Source: Neobittarella massiliensis (ex Bilen et al. 2018)
GTDB taxonomy: Bacteria > Bacillota > Clostridia > Oscillospirales > Ruminococcaceae
Reading direction: 5' to 3'
Assembly (NCBI RefSeq): GCF_900289145.1
Contig: NZ_OKQO01000007.1
Location: 124,001 to 188,000 of the forward strand
Length of the DNA stretch: 64,000 bases
Position 1 is the first letter of the stretch; each line of letters begins with the position of its first letter. The translations under genes and the position numbers were made by a program. Below are positions 17,241 to 25,108 of the stretch, piece after piece. The notes under the pieces were generated by a model. The model had not been told where the DNA came from. It saw only the letters and a list, made by a program, of their open reading frames with translations, and did no database searches.

Positions 17241-18551
17241 ATGACCTATACGCTCAGCGGCTGCCGCGTCATCACCGGCGACGAGCAGTGCCCCTACTAC
17301 CCGGCGGCCAACATCGTCATAAAGGACGGCATCATCAAAAAGATCGGCCCGGCGGAGATCTGTCCGGCAGAAGGCGAGCAGATCTCGCTGCGCGGGAAAC
17401 TGGTGGCACCGGGGCTCATCAACTGCCACCACCACCTGCCCAGTGTGCTCTACCGCGATCTGGGCAGCGATCTGCCGCTGATGGACTGGCTGCAGCAGGC
17501 GATGTGGCCGGCCCAGGCCCATATGACCGGGGAGGACGCCTACTGCGCTGCCCTGCTGAGCTGTGCCGAGCAGATACAAAACGGCATCACCACCACCGTG
17601 GACCAGTACTATTACGCCGACTGCAATGCCCGGGCGGTAAAGCGCAGCGGCATGCGGGCGGTGATCGGCGCCACCGTGTTTGACCACCCCTCGCCCGAGA
17701 GCAAAGACACGCTGCAGACGGCGGTGGATTTTATTGAAAAATACCGCCACGACGAGCGGATCACCCCCTGTTTTGGGCCTCACGCCCCGTACACCGAGTC
17801 GCCCCGCACCTACCGCCGCATTGCCGCATTGGCCGCCGAGATGGGAGTGATGGTGCACACCCACATCGGCGAGACCCGCAGCGAAGTCGACTGCATACGG
17901 GAAAAATACGGCACCACCAGCACCCAACTGCTGGAAGAGACCGGGCTGTTTGAAAACCGGGTCATCGCCGCCCACAACATCTACCTGAGCCCACAGGATA
18001 TCGACATCTTTGCCAAGCACCAGGTGGGGGCTGTATTTTGCCCGGTGAGCAACCTGAAGCTGGCCAGCGGTATCCCCGACATCGCCCCTTTTATAAAGGC
18101 CGGTATCCCCACCGCTTTCGGCACCGACGGGGCCGAGAGCAACAACGCACTGGACCTGCTGCAAGACGCAAAGATCGGCCTGCTGCTGCAAAAGACGATG
18201 CACCGGGATGCCGCGCTGATGCCCGCCGAGCAGGGGCTTGCCATGCTCACCGCCGAGGCGGCGGACATTATTGGTATGGCGCACTGCCTAGGCCGCCTGA
18301 TGCCCGGCTACCAGGCCGACCTGGTGGTGTTTGACGACGCCTTTGCCAACGCCGTGCCCCACCACGCCACCGCGGCACAGGAGACCGCTCATCTGCTGTA
18401 CAGCCTGTCGGGCAAAAACGTCCAGAGCACTATGGTCGCCGGCAAGTGGCTGATGTACGAGCGACAGGTCCGCACCTTTGACTACCCCGCAGTGGCGCGG
18501 CAGGTACAGCAGCGCGCCGCCCGCATCGCCGCCGACGCCGGCCTATTATAA
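17241..18551 (+). CDS. Amidohydrolase, MTA/SAH deaminase-like
   Basis: 436 residues of the amidohydrolase superfamily. Visible metal ligands are HHHLP near the N-terminus (after PGLIN), HTHIGE, and the downstream Asp in FGTDGAESNNALD. These match the subfamily of 5-methylthioadenosine/S-adenosylhomocysteine deaminases and related guanine or aminohydrolase enzymes. The ATG at 17241 has AAAGGAGG ahead of it. It is first in an operon with an HTH-PfkB kinase (12 bp gap) and a TrpF-like protein, suggesting purine nucleoside deamination followed by phosphorylation. The exact substrate is not certain. Confidence 0.85.
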   Translation: MTYTLSGCRVITGDEQCPYYPAANIVIKDGIIKKIGPAEICPAEGEQISLRGKLVAPGLINCHHHLPSVLYRDLGSDLPLMDWLQQAMWPAQAHMTGEDAYCAALLSCAEQIQNGITTTVDQYYYADCNARAVKRSGMRAVIGATVFDHPSPESKDTLQTAVDFIEKYRHDERITPCFGPHAPYTESPRTYRRIAALAAEMGVMVHTHIGETRSEVDCIREKYGTTSTQLLEETGLFENRVIAAHNIYLSPQDIDIFAKHQVGAVFCPVSNLKLASGIPDIAPFIKAGIPTAFGTDGAESNNALDLLQDAKIGLLLQKTMHRDAALMPAEQGLAMLTAEAADIIGMAHCLGRLMPGYQADLVVFDDAFANAVPHHATAAQETAHLLYSLSGKNVQSTMVAGKWLMYERQVRTFDYPAVARQVQQRAARIAADAGLL

Positions 18552-18563
18552 GGAGGGACCACC

Positions 18564-19655
18564 ATGACCAAACGAGAATTTGAGATCCTCAACTATTTAA
18601 AAGCACATCCTATGGCCACCCAGGACGAGATCGCCCAGGCTTTTTGCGTGGCCCGCTCTACCATCTCGGCGCATATCAGCAACCTGCAGAGCAAGGGGTA
18701 TATCGCCGGCCGCGGCTACATCTTTAACCGCGACTATGTGGTCTGCGCCGGCACCTCTAACGTGGATGTATCCGCCTTTGCCTCGGCGCCGCTGGCCATG
18801 CACAACAAAAACCCCAACGCAGTGGTCAAGATGAGTGCCGGCGGCGTGGCCCGCAACATCTGCGAGAACCTGTCCCGGCAGGGGATCAACACCAAGATGC
18901 TCACCAACGTGGGCAGCGACGGCAACGGCCGCTTTCTCATCAAGGCCAGCCGGCAGGCGGGCATCGACATGGACCACGTGCAGGTGGTAAAAGGCGCGGC
19001 CAGCTGCACCTACATCTCGCTGCACCAGCCAAACGGAGATCTGGCCCTGGGAGTGACCGATATGCACCTGTCGCAGCTGCTCACCCGCGCGTATTTTCAG
19101 TCTAAGCGGCCGGTGATCGAGGGAGCCCGTTTTTTGGTGCTCTCACCTTGTCTGCCAAAGGAGAGCCTCGACTACCTGCTGCACATCGAGGGCGTGCCCT
19201 GTTTTGTGGACGTGGTGTCCTCTGAGTACGTGCCCAAGGTGCAGCCGCTGCTGGGGCGGCTACACACCCTAAAGGCCAACGAGTTTGAGATACAGGCGCT
19301 GACCGGCATTGAACTGCGCGGCGAGAAAGACCTGGAAAAGAGCGCCCGCTGGGTGCTGGAGCACGGGGTACAGCAGGTGTTCATCACGCTGGGCGAGCGC
19401 GGCGCCTACGCCCAGAACCAAAAGGGGCAGAAGGTGCGCATGCCCGCCCCCAGCGTAGCACATATCGCCAGCACCGACGGCGCCGGCGACGCCTTTAGCG
19501 CCGCTATCATCTACGGGGCGCTCAACCAGTTCTCGCTGACGCATACCGTGGCCTATGCGCAGAGTGCCGCCGCGCTGACGCTACAGTGTGACAGCGCCAT
19601 CAATCCGGCTCTCTGCGCCAAGAAGATCTTAGAATTTCAGGGAGGACAATCATGA
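18564..19655 (+). CDS. PfkB-family nucleoside/sugar kinase with N-terminal HTH domain
   Basis: 363 residues. Residues 1-55 are a winged-helix segment (TQDEIAQAFCVARSTISAHI), followed by a ribokinase/PfkB domain with the anion-hole and catalytic-base motif STDGAGDAFSAA. HTH-PfkB fusions resemble the pseudouridine kinase (PsuK/YeiI) group; these phosphorylate the 5' position of nucleosides or sugars. The HTH may let the protein regulate its own operon. It starts 12 bp after the amidohydrolase and overlaps the TrpF-like gene by 4 bp (ATGA). No PsuG glycosidase gene is adjacent, so pseudouridine is only one candidate substrate. Confidence 0.87.
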   Translation: MTKREFEILNYLKAHPMATQDEIAQAFCVARSTISAHISNLQSKGYIAGRGYIFNRDYVVCAGTSNVDVSAFASAPLAMHNKNPNAVVKMSAGGVARNICENLSRQGINTKMLTNVGSDGNGRFLIKASRQAGIDMDHVQVVKGAASCTYISLHQPNGDLALGVTDMHLSQLLTRAYFQSKRPVIEGARFLVLSPCLPKESLDYLLHIEGVPCFVDVVSSEYVPKVQPLLGRLHTLKANEFEIQALTGIELRGEKDLEKSARWVLEHGVQQVFITLGERGAYAQNQKGQKVRMPAPSVAHIASTDGAGDAFSAAIIYGALNQFSLTHTVAYAQSAAALTLQCDSAINPALCAKKILEFQGGQS

Positions 19656-20332
19656 TCAAACAGATCTACCCCATCGTGTCGCTGCCAGAGGCCAACGCCT
19701 GTATCGAAGCCGGGGTCACCGTTCTGGGCCTCAACCCGGTCGCACGCCCCCGGGGCTCGGTAGGCGAGATCAGCTATGCGCGCGCACAGCAGATCATCGC
19801 CGACGTCAAAGACCGCTGTAAAGTAGTCGTCATCGCCCTGGAAAACGACCCGCAGGTCATTTTGGAAAAGGCACGCCTTTTAAGACCGGATATCCTGCAC
19901 ATCAGCGGCGACAGATTTTGCGCCGACCGCGAGCTGGTGGCCACCTGCAAGCGGGAGCTGCCCTTTATGAAGATCATGCAGGCCGTGCAGGTGGTCGACG
20001 CCACCGCCATCGAGCAGGCCAAGACATTTGGCCGCTTTGTCGACTACCTCATCCTCGATACCGGCAGCAGCTCTGATAAGGGAATTGGCGCCTCGGGCCG
20101 GACCCACGACTGGAACATCAGCCGGCAGATCGTCGACTCCTGCGGCGTGCCGGTGGTATTGGCCGGCGGGCTGGGCTGCGACAACGTGCAGCAGGCCATT
20201 CGCAAGGTGCGCCCCTGGGGGGTGGATTCGATGACCAAGACCAACTGCCCCCGCCCCGACGGCGACCGCGCCAAAGACCTGGAACAGGTGTGGCTGTTTT
20301 GCCGGTTGGCAGACCGCGCCGCCCCGCAGTAG
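19652..20332 (+). CDS. TrpF-like (beta/alpha)8 barrel protein lacking the catalytic Cys
   Basis: 226 residues resembling phosphoribosylanthranilate isomerase. The N-terminal strand reads IKQIYPI where TrpF has the catalytic KICGI; aligning by the following L-[PE]-[ED]-A places Tyr at the Cys position. The aspartate of the LILDTG motif, matching the TrpF catalytic Asp, is kept. The phosphate-loop region reads GVDSMTKTN rather than the usual GVDVSSGVE. No trp gene is nearby; the gene is translationally coupled to a PfkB kinase. A paralogue at 62304 shares PDILHISG, MKIMQAV and GVDS-TKTN. It probably isomerises or cleaves a phosphoribosyl compound other than PRA. Confidence 0.75.
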   Translation: MIKQIYPIVSLPEANACIEAGVTVLGLNPVARPRGSVGEISYARAQQIIADVKDRCKVVVIALENDPQVILEKARLLRPDILHISGDRFCADRELVATCKRELPFMKIMQAVQVVDATAIEQAKTFGRFVDYLILDTGSSSDKGIGASGRTHDWNISRQIVDSCGVPVVLAGGLGCDNVQQAIRKVRPWGVDSMTKTNCPRPDGDRAKDLEQVWLFCRLADRAAPQ

Positions 20333-20396
20333 CTGACCGCCTGCGCTCGGCTCGCCCCGGTTCCCCGGCGGCGGGGCGCCGAGCTCTCTACCTCTC

Positions 20397-20446
20397 CTAA
20401 AAGCACAGCGCCCCCTGACATCTGTCAGGGGGCGCTGTGCTTTTAG
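20397..20446. terminator. 24-bp perfect palindromic terminator between convergent operons
   Basis: CTAAAAGCACAGCGCCCCC... (20397-20420) and its exact complement (20423-20446) with a 2-nt loop. T4 on one side and A4 on the other serve both the TrpF-like operon (+) and the sensor kinase (-). Confidence 0.85.
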
Positions 20447-20465
20447 CCGCTGCGGGCGGTGGCGA

Positions 20466-21839
20466 TCATGTGCGCTCTGGCAAAAATACGCTGCCCGCCC
20501 CTTTAGGCGGGGTGCTTCGGTCTACCGGCAGCACGGCCAGTGCCGAAAAGCAGCCGTTTTCTTGGCTGTACAGCAGCTTGCCGCCGTGGCGCTGCAGGAT
20601 ACGGCGGCAGGTGCGCAGGCCCAGGCCGGTGCCGCCGGTATCGCTGCCGGGCTTTATCGCGTTGCGCTGGCGCACCGCCACCCGCCGCCGGTCCAGCAGC
20701 ACCTGCACGGTGATGGGCTGGGTCTCGTCGGCGTACTTGACGATGTTCTGGGCCAGATTGTCAAACACCCGCCGCACCCGGCCCGGGTCGGCCCACAGCG
20801 TATAGGCCCGGTCGGTCTCGTCTTGCAGCTGTACCGTAAAGCCCCGGTCGCCCAGCGCGCACAGACACTCCTGCACACACTGCTCGATGAGCTGGCCGTC
20901 CAGCAGCTGAAAGCGAAACGGGATATTCTCGTTTTGCACCAGCGTGTGCTCGAACAGGTCGTCGGTCATATCTTTGAGGCGGTGGGCCTGGTCTGAGGCC
21001 CGGCTGGCAAACTGCCGCAGCTCGGCGGTATCTTTACAGCGGCCGTCGGCGATGTAATCCAAATAGAAGATGACCGAGGTCAGCGGGGTGCGGATATCGT
21101 GGGACACCGAGGCGATGATCTCGCGGTTCTCGCGCTCCAGCGCCGCCTGCTGCTCGCCGCGCTCGCGCACCGCCTGCGCCATATCGTTGATGCTGTGGGC
21201 CAGCGAGGCCAGCTCGTCGCGCCCCTGTACCGGAATGCGGTACTCCAGCGAGCCGCTCTCCATAATGCCGATACCCTGCTCGATGCGCCCCAGGTAGCGG
21301 ATCTTCTTTTTGAACCAGCTGGTGAAGAACACCAAAAACAAAAAGAACACCAGCGCATAGCAGCCCGAGCGCAGCAACACCTCGTACCGGGTGCGGAAAA
21401 AGGCGGTCACCACCACCTTGGCGCTGCCGTCGGCAAACTGCAGGTCGTACACGTGCTGATAGGGCAGCAGCGGCTGGGAGGCGTGCTCGGTGCCGGTGAG
21501 ATCGTTTTGAAAGCTGAGACTGTCGTACACCACCTCGCCGCCCTTATAGATGCGCATGAACACGTACCAGTTCTGCCGGTTCCAGCGGACGATGGCCTGC
21601 TTGCTCTGGGAGGTCAGCCCCTCGTCGGTCACGTACTCCTGCAGGTCTTTCATCAGGTACACCAGTTCCTCGCGCTTGCCGGCGCTGTCGCCGCGGGGGC
21701 TGTCGGGGATGAGGTGCAGCGCAAAGTAGACGGCAAAGCCGATGGCGGCGGCCAGCAGCAGCGACACCACCAGCGCGCCGATGGCGGTGACTTCCAGCTT
21801 GGTGCGGTTGCGGCGGCGCGCCCGCCGGCGCTCAGCCAA
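20466..21839 (-). CDS. Sensor histidine kinase lacking a canonical G1 box
   Basis: 457 residues: two membrane helices (about 16-42 and 157-175) flank an extracytoplasmic domain. A HAMP-like segment, the HisKA site H247 (SVSHDIRTPLTS) and a HATPase domain follow. The N-box (NLAQN) and G2 box (GTGLGL) are present, but the usual DxGxG G1 box is replaced by sequence around RQRNAIKPG. This is seen in some Firmicutes kinases. The TTG start at 21839 lies inside the end of the response regulator gene (8-nt overlap), so translation is coupled. Confidence 0.88.
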   Translation of the reverse strand: MAERRRARRRNRTKLEVTAIGALVVSLLLAAAIGFAVYFALHLIPDSPRGDSAGKREELVYLMKDLQEYVTDEGLTSQSKQAIVRWNRQNWYVFMRIYKGGEVVYDSLSFQNDLTGTEHASQPLLPYQHVYDLQFADGSAKVVVTAFFRTRYEVLLRSGCYALVFFLFLVFFTSWFKKKIRYLGRIEQGIGIMESGSLEYRIPVQGRDELASLAHSINDMAQAVRERGEQQAALERENREIIASVSHDIRTPLTSVIFYLDYIADGRCKDTAELRQFASRASDQAHRLKDMTDDLFEHTLVQNENIPFRFQLLDGQLIEQCVQECLCALGDRGFTVQLQDETDRAYTLWADPGRVRRVFDNLAQNIVKYADETQPITVQVLLDRRRVAVRQRNAIKPGSDTGGTGLGLRTCRRILQRHGGKLLYSQENGCFSALAVLPVDRSTPPKGAGSVFLPERT

Positions 21840-22533
21840 CGTAGTAACCTTTTCCCCACGCCGTCTGGATGTACTGGGGCGACTGGGGGTCGCGCTCCAG
21901 CTTTTTGCGCAGGTTGCGGATGTGCACCATCACCGTGTTGTTGGCGGTGTAAAAATAGGGTTCGCCCCAGATCTGCTCGTACAGCGTTTGGGCCGAGTAC
22001 ACCCGCCCCCGGTTCTGCACCATCAGCAGCAGCATTTTAAACTCGATCTCGGTGAGCTCTACCCGGCGGCCATCCACCGTCACCTGGTGGCAGTCGGTAT
22101 CCACCGTCAGGTCGCCGGCGGTAAACAGGTGGCGGCGGCTCTCCTCTTTGCCTTTATACACGTAGTAGCGGCGCAGCAGGCTCTTTACCCTGCTGATGAG
22201 TTCGCCGTACGAAAAGGGTTTGGCCAGGTAGTCGTCACCGCCGGCCGAAAAGCCCATGGTCTTGTCCTGTTCCTGGGTCTTGGCGGTCAAAAACAGGATG
22301 GGGGCGGTGGTCTTTTGCCGCAGGTGGGTACACACCTGGATGCCGGTGAGCCCCGGCATGACCACATCTAAAATGTACAGATCTACGGTGTCGTCGGCCA
22401 GCTGCAGGGCCTGCAGGCCATCGGCGGCCTTGAGCACCTCGCAGCCCTCGCCCAGCAGCAGTATCTCGACGATATCGCAGATCTCGGGGCTGTCGTCAGC
22501 CACCAGTACCCGCATCTTGCCCTCGGCGTTCAT
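21832..22533 (-). CDS. OmpR-family response regulator (VanR-like)
   Basis: 233 residues. The ATG at 22533 is preferred because GGAGGG lies 7 nt upstream; a longer frame starting at 22626 has no such signal. The receiver domain has D12/D13-type acidic residues, phospho-acceptor D56 (LYILDVVMPG), T83 and K105 (LAKPF). The C-terminal winged helix ends in TAWGKGYYVG. The cognate kinase gene overlaps its 3' end. Target genes are unknown; the pair stands alone between convergent terminators and an acetyltransferase gene. Confidence 0.94.
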   Translation of the reverse strand: MNAEGKMRVLVADDSPEICDIVEILLLGEGCEVLKAADGLQALQLADDTVDLYILDVVMPGLTGIQVCTHLRQKTTAPILFLTAKTQEQDKTMGFSAGGDDYLAKPFSYGELISRVKSLLRRYYVYKGKEESRRHLFTAGDLTVDTDCHQVTVDGRRVELTEIEFKMLLLMVQNRGRVYSAQTLYEQIWGEPYFYTANNTVMVHIRNLRKKLERDPQSPQYIQTAWGKGYYVG

Positions 22534-22686
22534 CGGGCAGCCCTCCTCTTTCTCTCGTTTGCTGTTGTGCTGTTGTGATATTGATGCCACTACGGCTATT
22601 GTGCCCACTGCGCTGTAAATAGGCACACAGCAGCCCCCGGGCCGGGCAGTATCCGGTCCCGGGGGCGCAGTAGGTGTGTTCCTTTT

Positions 22687-23247
22687 TTAACGGGGCAGCT
22701 TTTTTTGCAGATAGCGCACCGTAAAGGGCAGGCCGGGGTAGGTCTTATCCTCTTTGGTGGCGTAGCCCAGCCGGTGGTAAAAGCTCTCTAGCTTGGCAAA
22801 GCTGGCCACGATGCTCAGCCGCACCTTTTTGGCCCCCAGTGCCCGCAGTGCCCCCTCGGCAAAATACACGCACCGGGCGCCCAGATCGCGGCCGCGGTAC
22901 TGGGGCAGCACCGCCAGCCGGTCGATGGAACCGGTGCGGCCGTCGGGGCCTATGTGCAGGCGCACGGTGGCCACCGGCACCCCATCCAGGTAAAACAGGT
23001 AGGCGCGGGTGCCGCCAGCCAGGTCGCGCCGCACATCGGCGGCGGTCTCGAAGGCCACATAGTCGGGGCAGCTTTGGCGGTCGAGGCCCAGCTCTTTGGC
23101 CTGGGCGGCAAACGACACGCCGATCATCCAGGCTATCTGTTCGGCACAGCTCTCGTCGGCCCGCACCGGGCACAGCGCACCGGAGCGGCGCAGTGCCGCA
23201 GCGGGCGGCGGCAGCGCCGGGACAGCGATGCGCTTTTTGCCCGCCAC
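22687..23247 (-). CDS. GNAT-family N-acetyltransferase
   Basis: 186 residues. The acetyl-CoA binding motif A appears as RLAVLPQYRGRDLGARCVYF, followed by a motif-B-like SFYHRLGYATKED. The N-terminal ~30 residues are Ala/Pro-rich and may be non-essential. The GTG start overlaps the deoC stop codon by one base, so the two are co-translated. What it acetylates is not evident; coupling to deoC is typical of operon packing and does not by itself show a nucleoside substrate. Confidence 0.88.
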   Translation of the reverse strand: MAGKKRIAVPALPPPAAALRRSGALCPVRADESCAEQIAWMIGVSFAAQAKELGLDRQSCPDYVAFETAADVRRDLAGGTRAYLFYLDGVPVATVRLHIGPDGRTGSIDRLAVLPQYRGRDLGARCVYFAEGALRALGAKKVRLSIVASFAKLESFYHRLGYATKEDKTYPGLPFTVRYLQKKLPR

Positions 23248-23915
23248 TAGTACGCCCCGCCGCTCTCTTGCTGGTTAAAGATCTTGATGGCCGAGCTGGT
23301 GCCCAACCGGTCGGCCCCCAGCTCGATAAACTTCTCCATATCCGCTACCGAGCGGATGCCGCCGGCCGCCTTGATCTTGCAGCGGCCCTTTACACAGCGG
23401 GCGAACAGGGCGATATCGTCGAAGGTGGCGCCACCGGTGGAAAAGCCGGTAGAGGTCTTGATAAAGTCGGCCCCGGCGCTACAGACGATGTCGCACATCT
23501 TCTCTTTCTCGGCATCGGTGAGCAGGCAGGTCTCGATGATGACTTTGAGGACCTTATCCCCTACCGCCTGTTTTACCGCGCGGATATCACTCTCTACCTG
23601 CTCGTACTCACCGGCCTTGAGGGCCCCGATGTGGATGACCATATCGAACTCGCCGGCGCCGTCGGCCAGTGCCTGTTCGGCCTCGGCCACCTTGGCGGCG
23701 GTGCTGGTGGCCCCCAGAGGAAAGCCGATGACGGTGCACACCGGCACCCGCCCGCAGAGGTAGTCGGCCGCCCGCTTTACATATACCGGGTTAATGCAGA
23801 TAGAGGCGGTGTGCTCCTGCACGGCTTCATCGCACAGCGTCTTTATCTGCGCCCAGGTGGCCTCGGGTTTTAATAAGGTGTGGTCTACCTTTGCCAGGAT
23901 CTGTTGTCTGGTCAT
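23247..23915 (-). CDS. deoC: Deoxyribose-phosphate aldolase
   Basis: 222 residues, the normal DeoC length. The Schiff-base lysine K153 lies in GADFIKTSTGF, and the second active-site lysine in the downstream KAAGGIR motif. It splits 2-deoxyribose-5-phosphate into glyceraldehyde-3-phosphate and acetaldehyde at the end of deoxynucleoside catabolism. The ATG follows GGGAGG. A GNAT gene overlaps its stop. No phosphorylase or phosphopentomutase gene is adjacent, but nucleoside hydrolases and an HTH-PfkB kinase lie within 6 kb. Confidence 0.96.
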   Translation of the reverse strand: MTRQQILAKVDHTLLKPEATWAQIKTLCDEAVQEHTASICINPVYVKRAADYLCGRVPVCTVIGFPLGATSTAAKVAEAEQALADGAGEFDMVIHIGALKAGEYEQVESDIRAVKQAVGDKVLKVIIETCLLTDAEKEKMCDIVCSAGADFIKTSTGFSTGGATFDDIALFARCVKGRCKIKAAGGIRSVADMEKFIELGADRLGTSSAIKIFNQQESGGAY

Positions 23916-23998
23916 GATCTGTCCTCCCGCGTTGTCGTTTTATAGTGATGCGGGCGCTGCCGCCCGCCGCGTATACGCTGTGTATCGCCGCCCCGCGC

Positions 23999-24646
23999 TC
24001 AGTCGCGGCAAAAATCCTCCAGCTCGGCACGGCACTGCTCGATCTTTTGGGCAACCAGCCGGTCCTGCCCGGCACCGTAGCCGACAAAGTCGGCGTTTTC
24101 GGCCACCACCACCCGGGTGTCGGTTACGCCGTTTGCCGCCAGCACCATGCGCAGCCACTGGTCCCCCAGCGTTACCGCCTGGCCGTCTACCGCCATGGGG
24201 CCGCCGCTGGCATACACCGCCAGCGCCTTTTTGCCCCGCAGCAGCCCGTGGCAGCCGGTCTCATCAAAATGCATGGTGGTCTCGGCCCGCACCACGGCAG
24301 TGAAGTACTGCACCAGCTCGTAGGGGACCAGCTGGTTGTAGTGGGGCACGGCAAAAACATACCGGTCGGCGGCGGCAAACTGGGCCGTTAAGCGCTCCAT
24401 CTGGCGGATGTTCTCGCGGTCGGCCGGCGCCAGATCAGAGAGCGCATCGCCGCTGCCGATACGGCCCCAGTTTTGCAGGATGGCCGGGCTGGTATAGGGC
24501 AGCTTGGCGCCGTCGAGGTGCAGCTGCTGCACACACAGGTCGGGGCAGGCACCCTGTACCATCTGTACGAAAGCCCCGGCGATGCGCCGGGAGACCGACA
24601 CATCGTCGGGGCGGTGGCTGGCGGTGATGTAGAGCAGTGTTTGCAC
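23999..24646 (-). CDS. AzoR-like FMN-dependent flavodoxin-fold oxidoreductase
   Basis: 215 residues with a flavodoxin-like fold. The N-terminal strand and phosphate loop read LLYITASHRPDDVSVSRRI, and the flavin-contact segment is VFAVPHYNQLVPYELVQYF, as in FMN-dependent NADH azoreductases/quinone reductases. These cytoplasmic enzymes carry out two-electron reduction of quinones, azo dyes or nitro compounds. The GTG start follows GGGAGGG. It is a single gene, 83 bp from deoC and on the same strand. The natural substrate is unknown. Confidence 0.85.
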   Translation of the reverse strand: MQTLLYITASHRPDDVSVSRRIAGAFVQMVQGACPDLCVQQLHLDGAKLPYTSPAILQNWGRIGSGDALSDLAPADRENIRQMERLTAQFAAADRYVFAVPHYNQLVPYELVQYFTAVVRAETTMHFDETGCHGLLRGKKALAVYASGGPMAVDGQAVTLGDQWLRMVLAANGVTDTRVVVAENADFVGYGAGQDRLVAQKIEQCRAELEDFCRD

Positions 24647-24826
24647 GGCGGTAAGCCCTCCCTATCTGTCTGCTGCCGGCAGATACCGGCGGCGGTGTAC
24701 TCTGGTTCTATTATTTCTCTTTTTACCGGAAAAGTCAATCGAAAAGGCGACCGGCAGCGAGCGGGCGACCGAGCACTTTTTGGAGCGCCCGAAAAGGCCA
24801 AAAAGCCACAGGTTTTATGGAAAATA

Positions 24827-24855
24827 TTGACTTATACATAAAGGCGGCCTATAAT
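24827..24855 (+). promoter_or_regulatory. Strong promoter upstream of the second surface-protein gene
   Basis: TTGACT (24827-24832), an exact 17-nt spacer and consensus TATAAT (24850-24855). The predicted start is near 24862, giving a leader of ~245 nt that contains a terminator. GCATATAC occurs twice in the leader (24864 and 24901). Confidence 0.85.
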
Positions 24856-24921
24856 GGTTGCAAGCATATACTGTGATTTTGCGTTCGCCGCAAAAAATAG
24901 GCATATACCGCCGTTTTTATG

Positions 24922-24952
24922 GCAGGTCAGTTTTTTACTGGCCTGCTTTTTC
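24922..24952 (+). terminator. Intrinsic terminator ~60-90 nt into the leader
   Basis: GCAGGTCAGT pairs with ACTGGCCTGC (one T.G wobble) across a T-rich loop and is followed by T5. With the promoter at 24827 it would give a ~90-nt RNA: either a small RNA or an attenuated leader. Confidence 0.75.
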
Positions 24953-25108
24953 TATTTTCTCCCTTTTTTTAAAAGAACGAAAAAGTACACCTTATCGGTC
25001 TTTTTTGGCCGATGAGACCGTTCTGCTGTGGGGGACTGTCGCCCGGCCCCACAACACAGGACAACACAAAGCAGCACAAGACAGCACAAGAGAGAAGGAG
25101 AGGAAAAA

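Noticed and set aside
19652-20332. Genuine tryptophan biosynthesis trpF
   Set aside because: The catalytic Cys is missing and no other trp genes are present.
22634-22665. Terminator after the GNAT gene
   Set aside because: The CCCCCGGG...CCCGGGGG hairpin lacks a T-tract on the needed strand, so I did not list it as a terminator.
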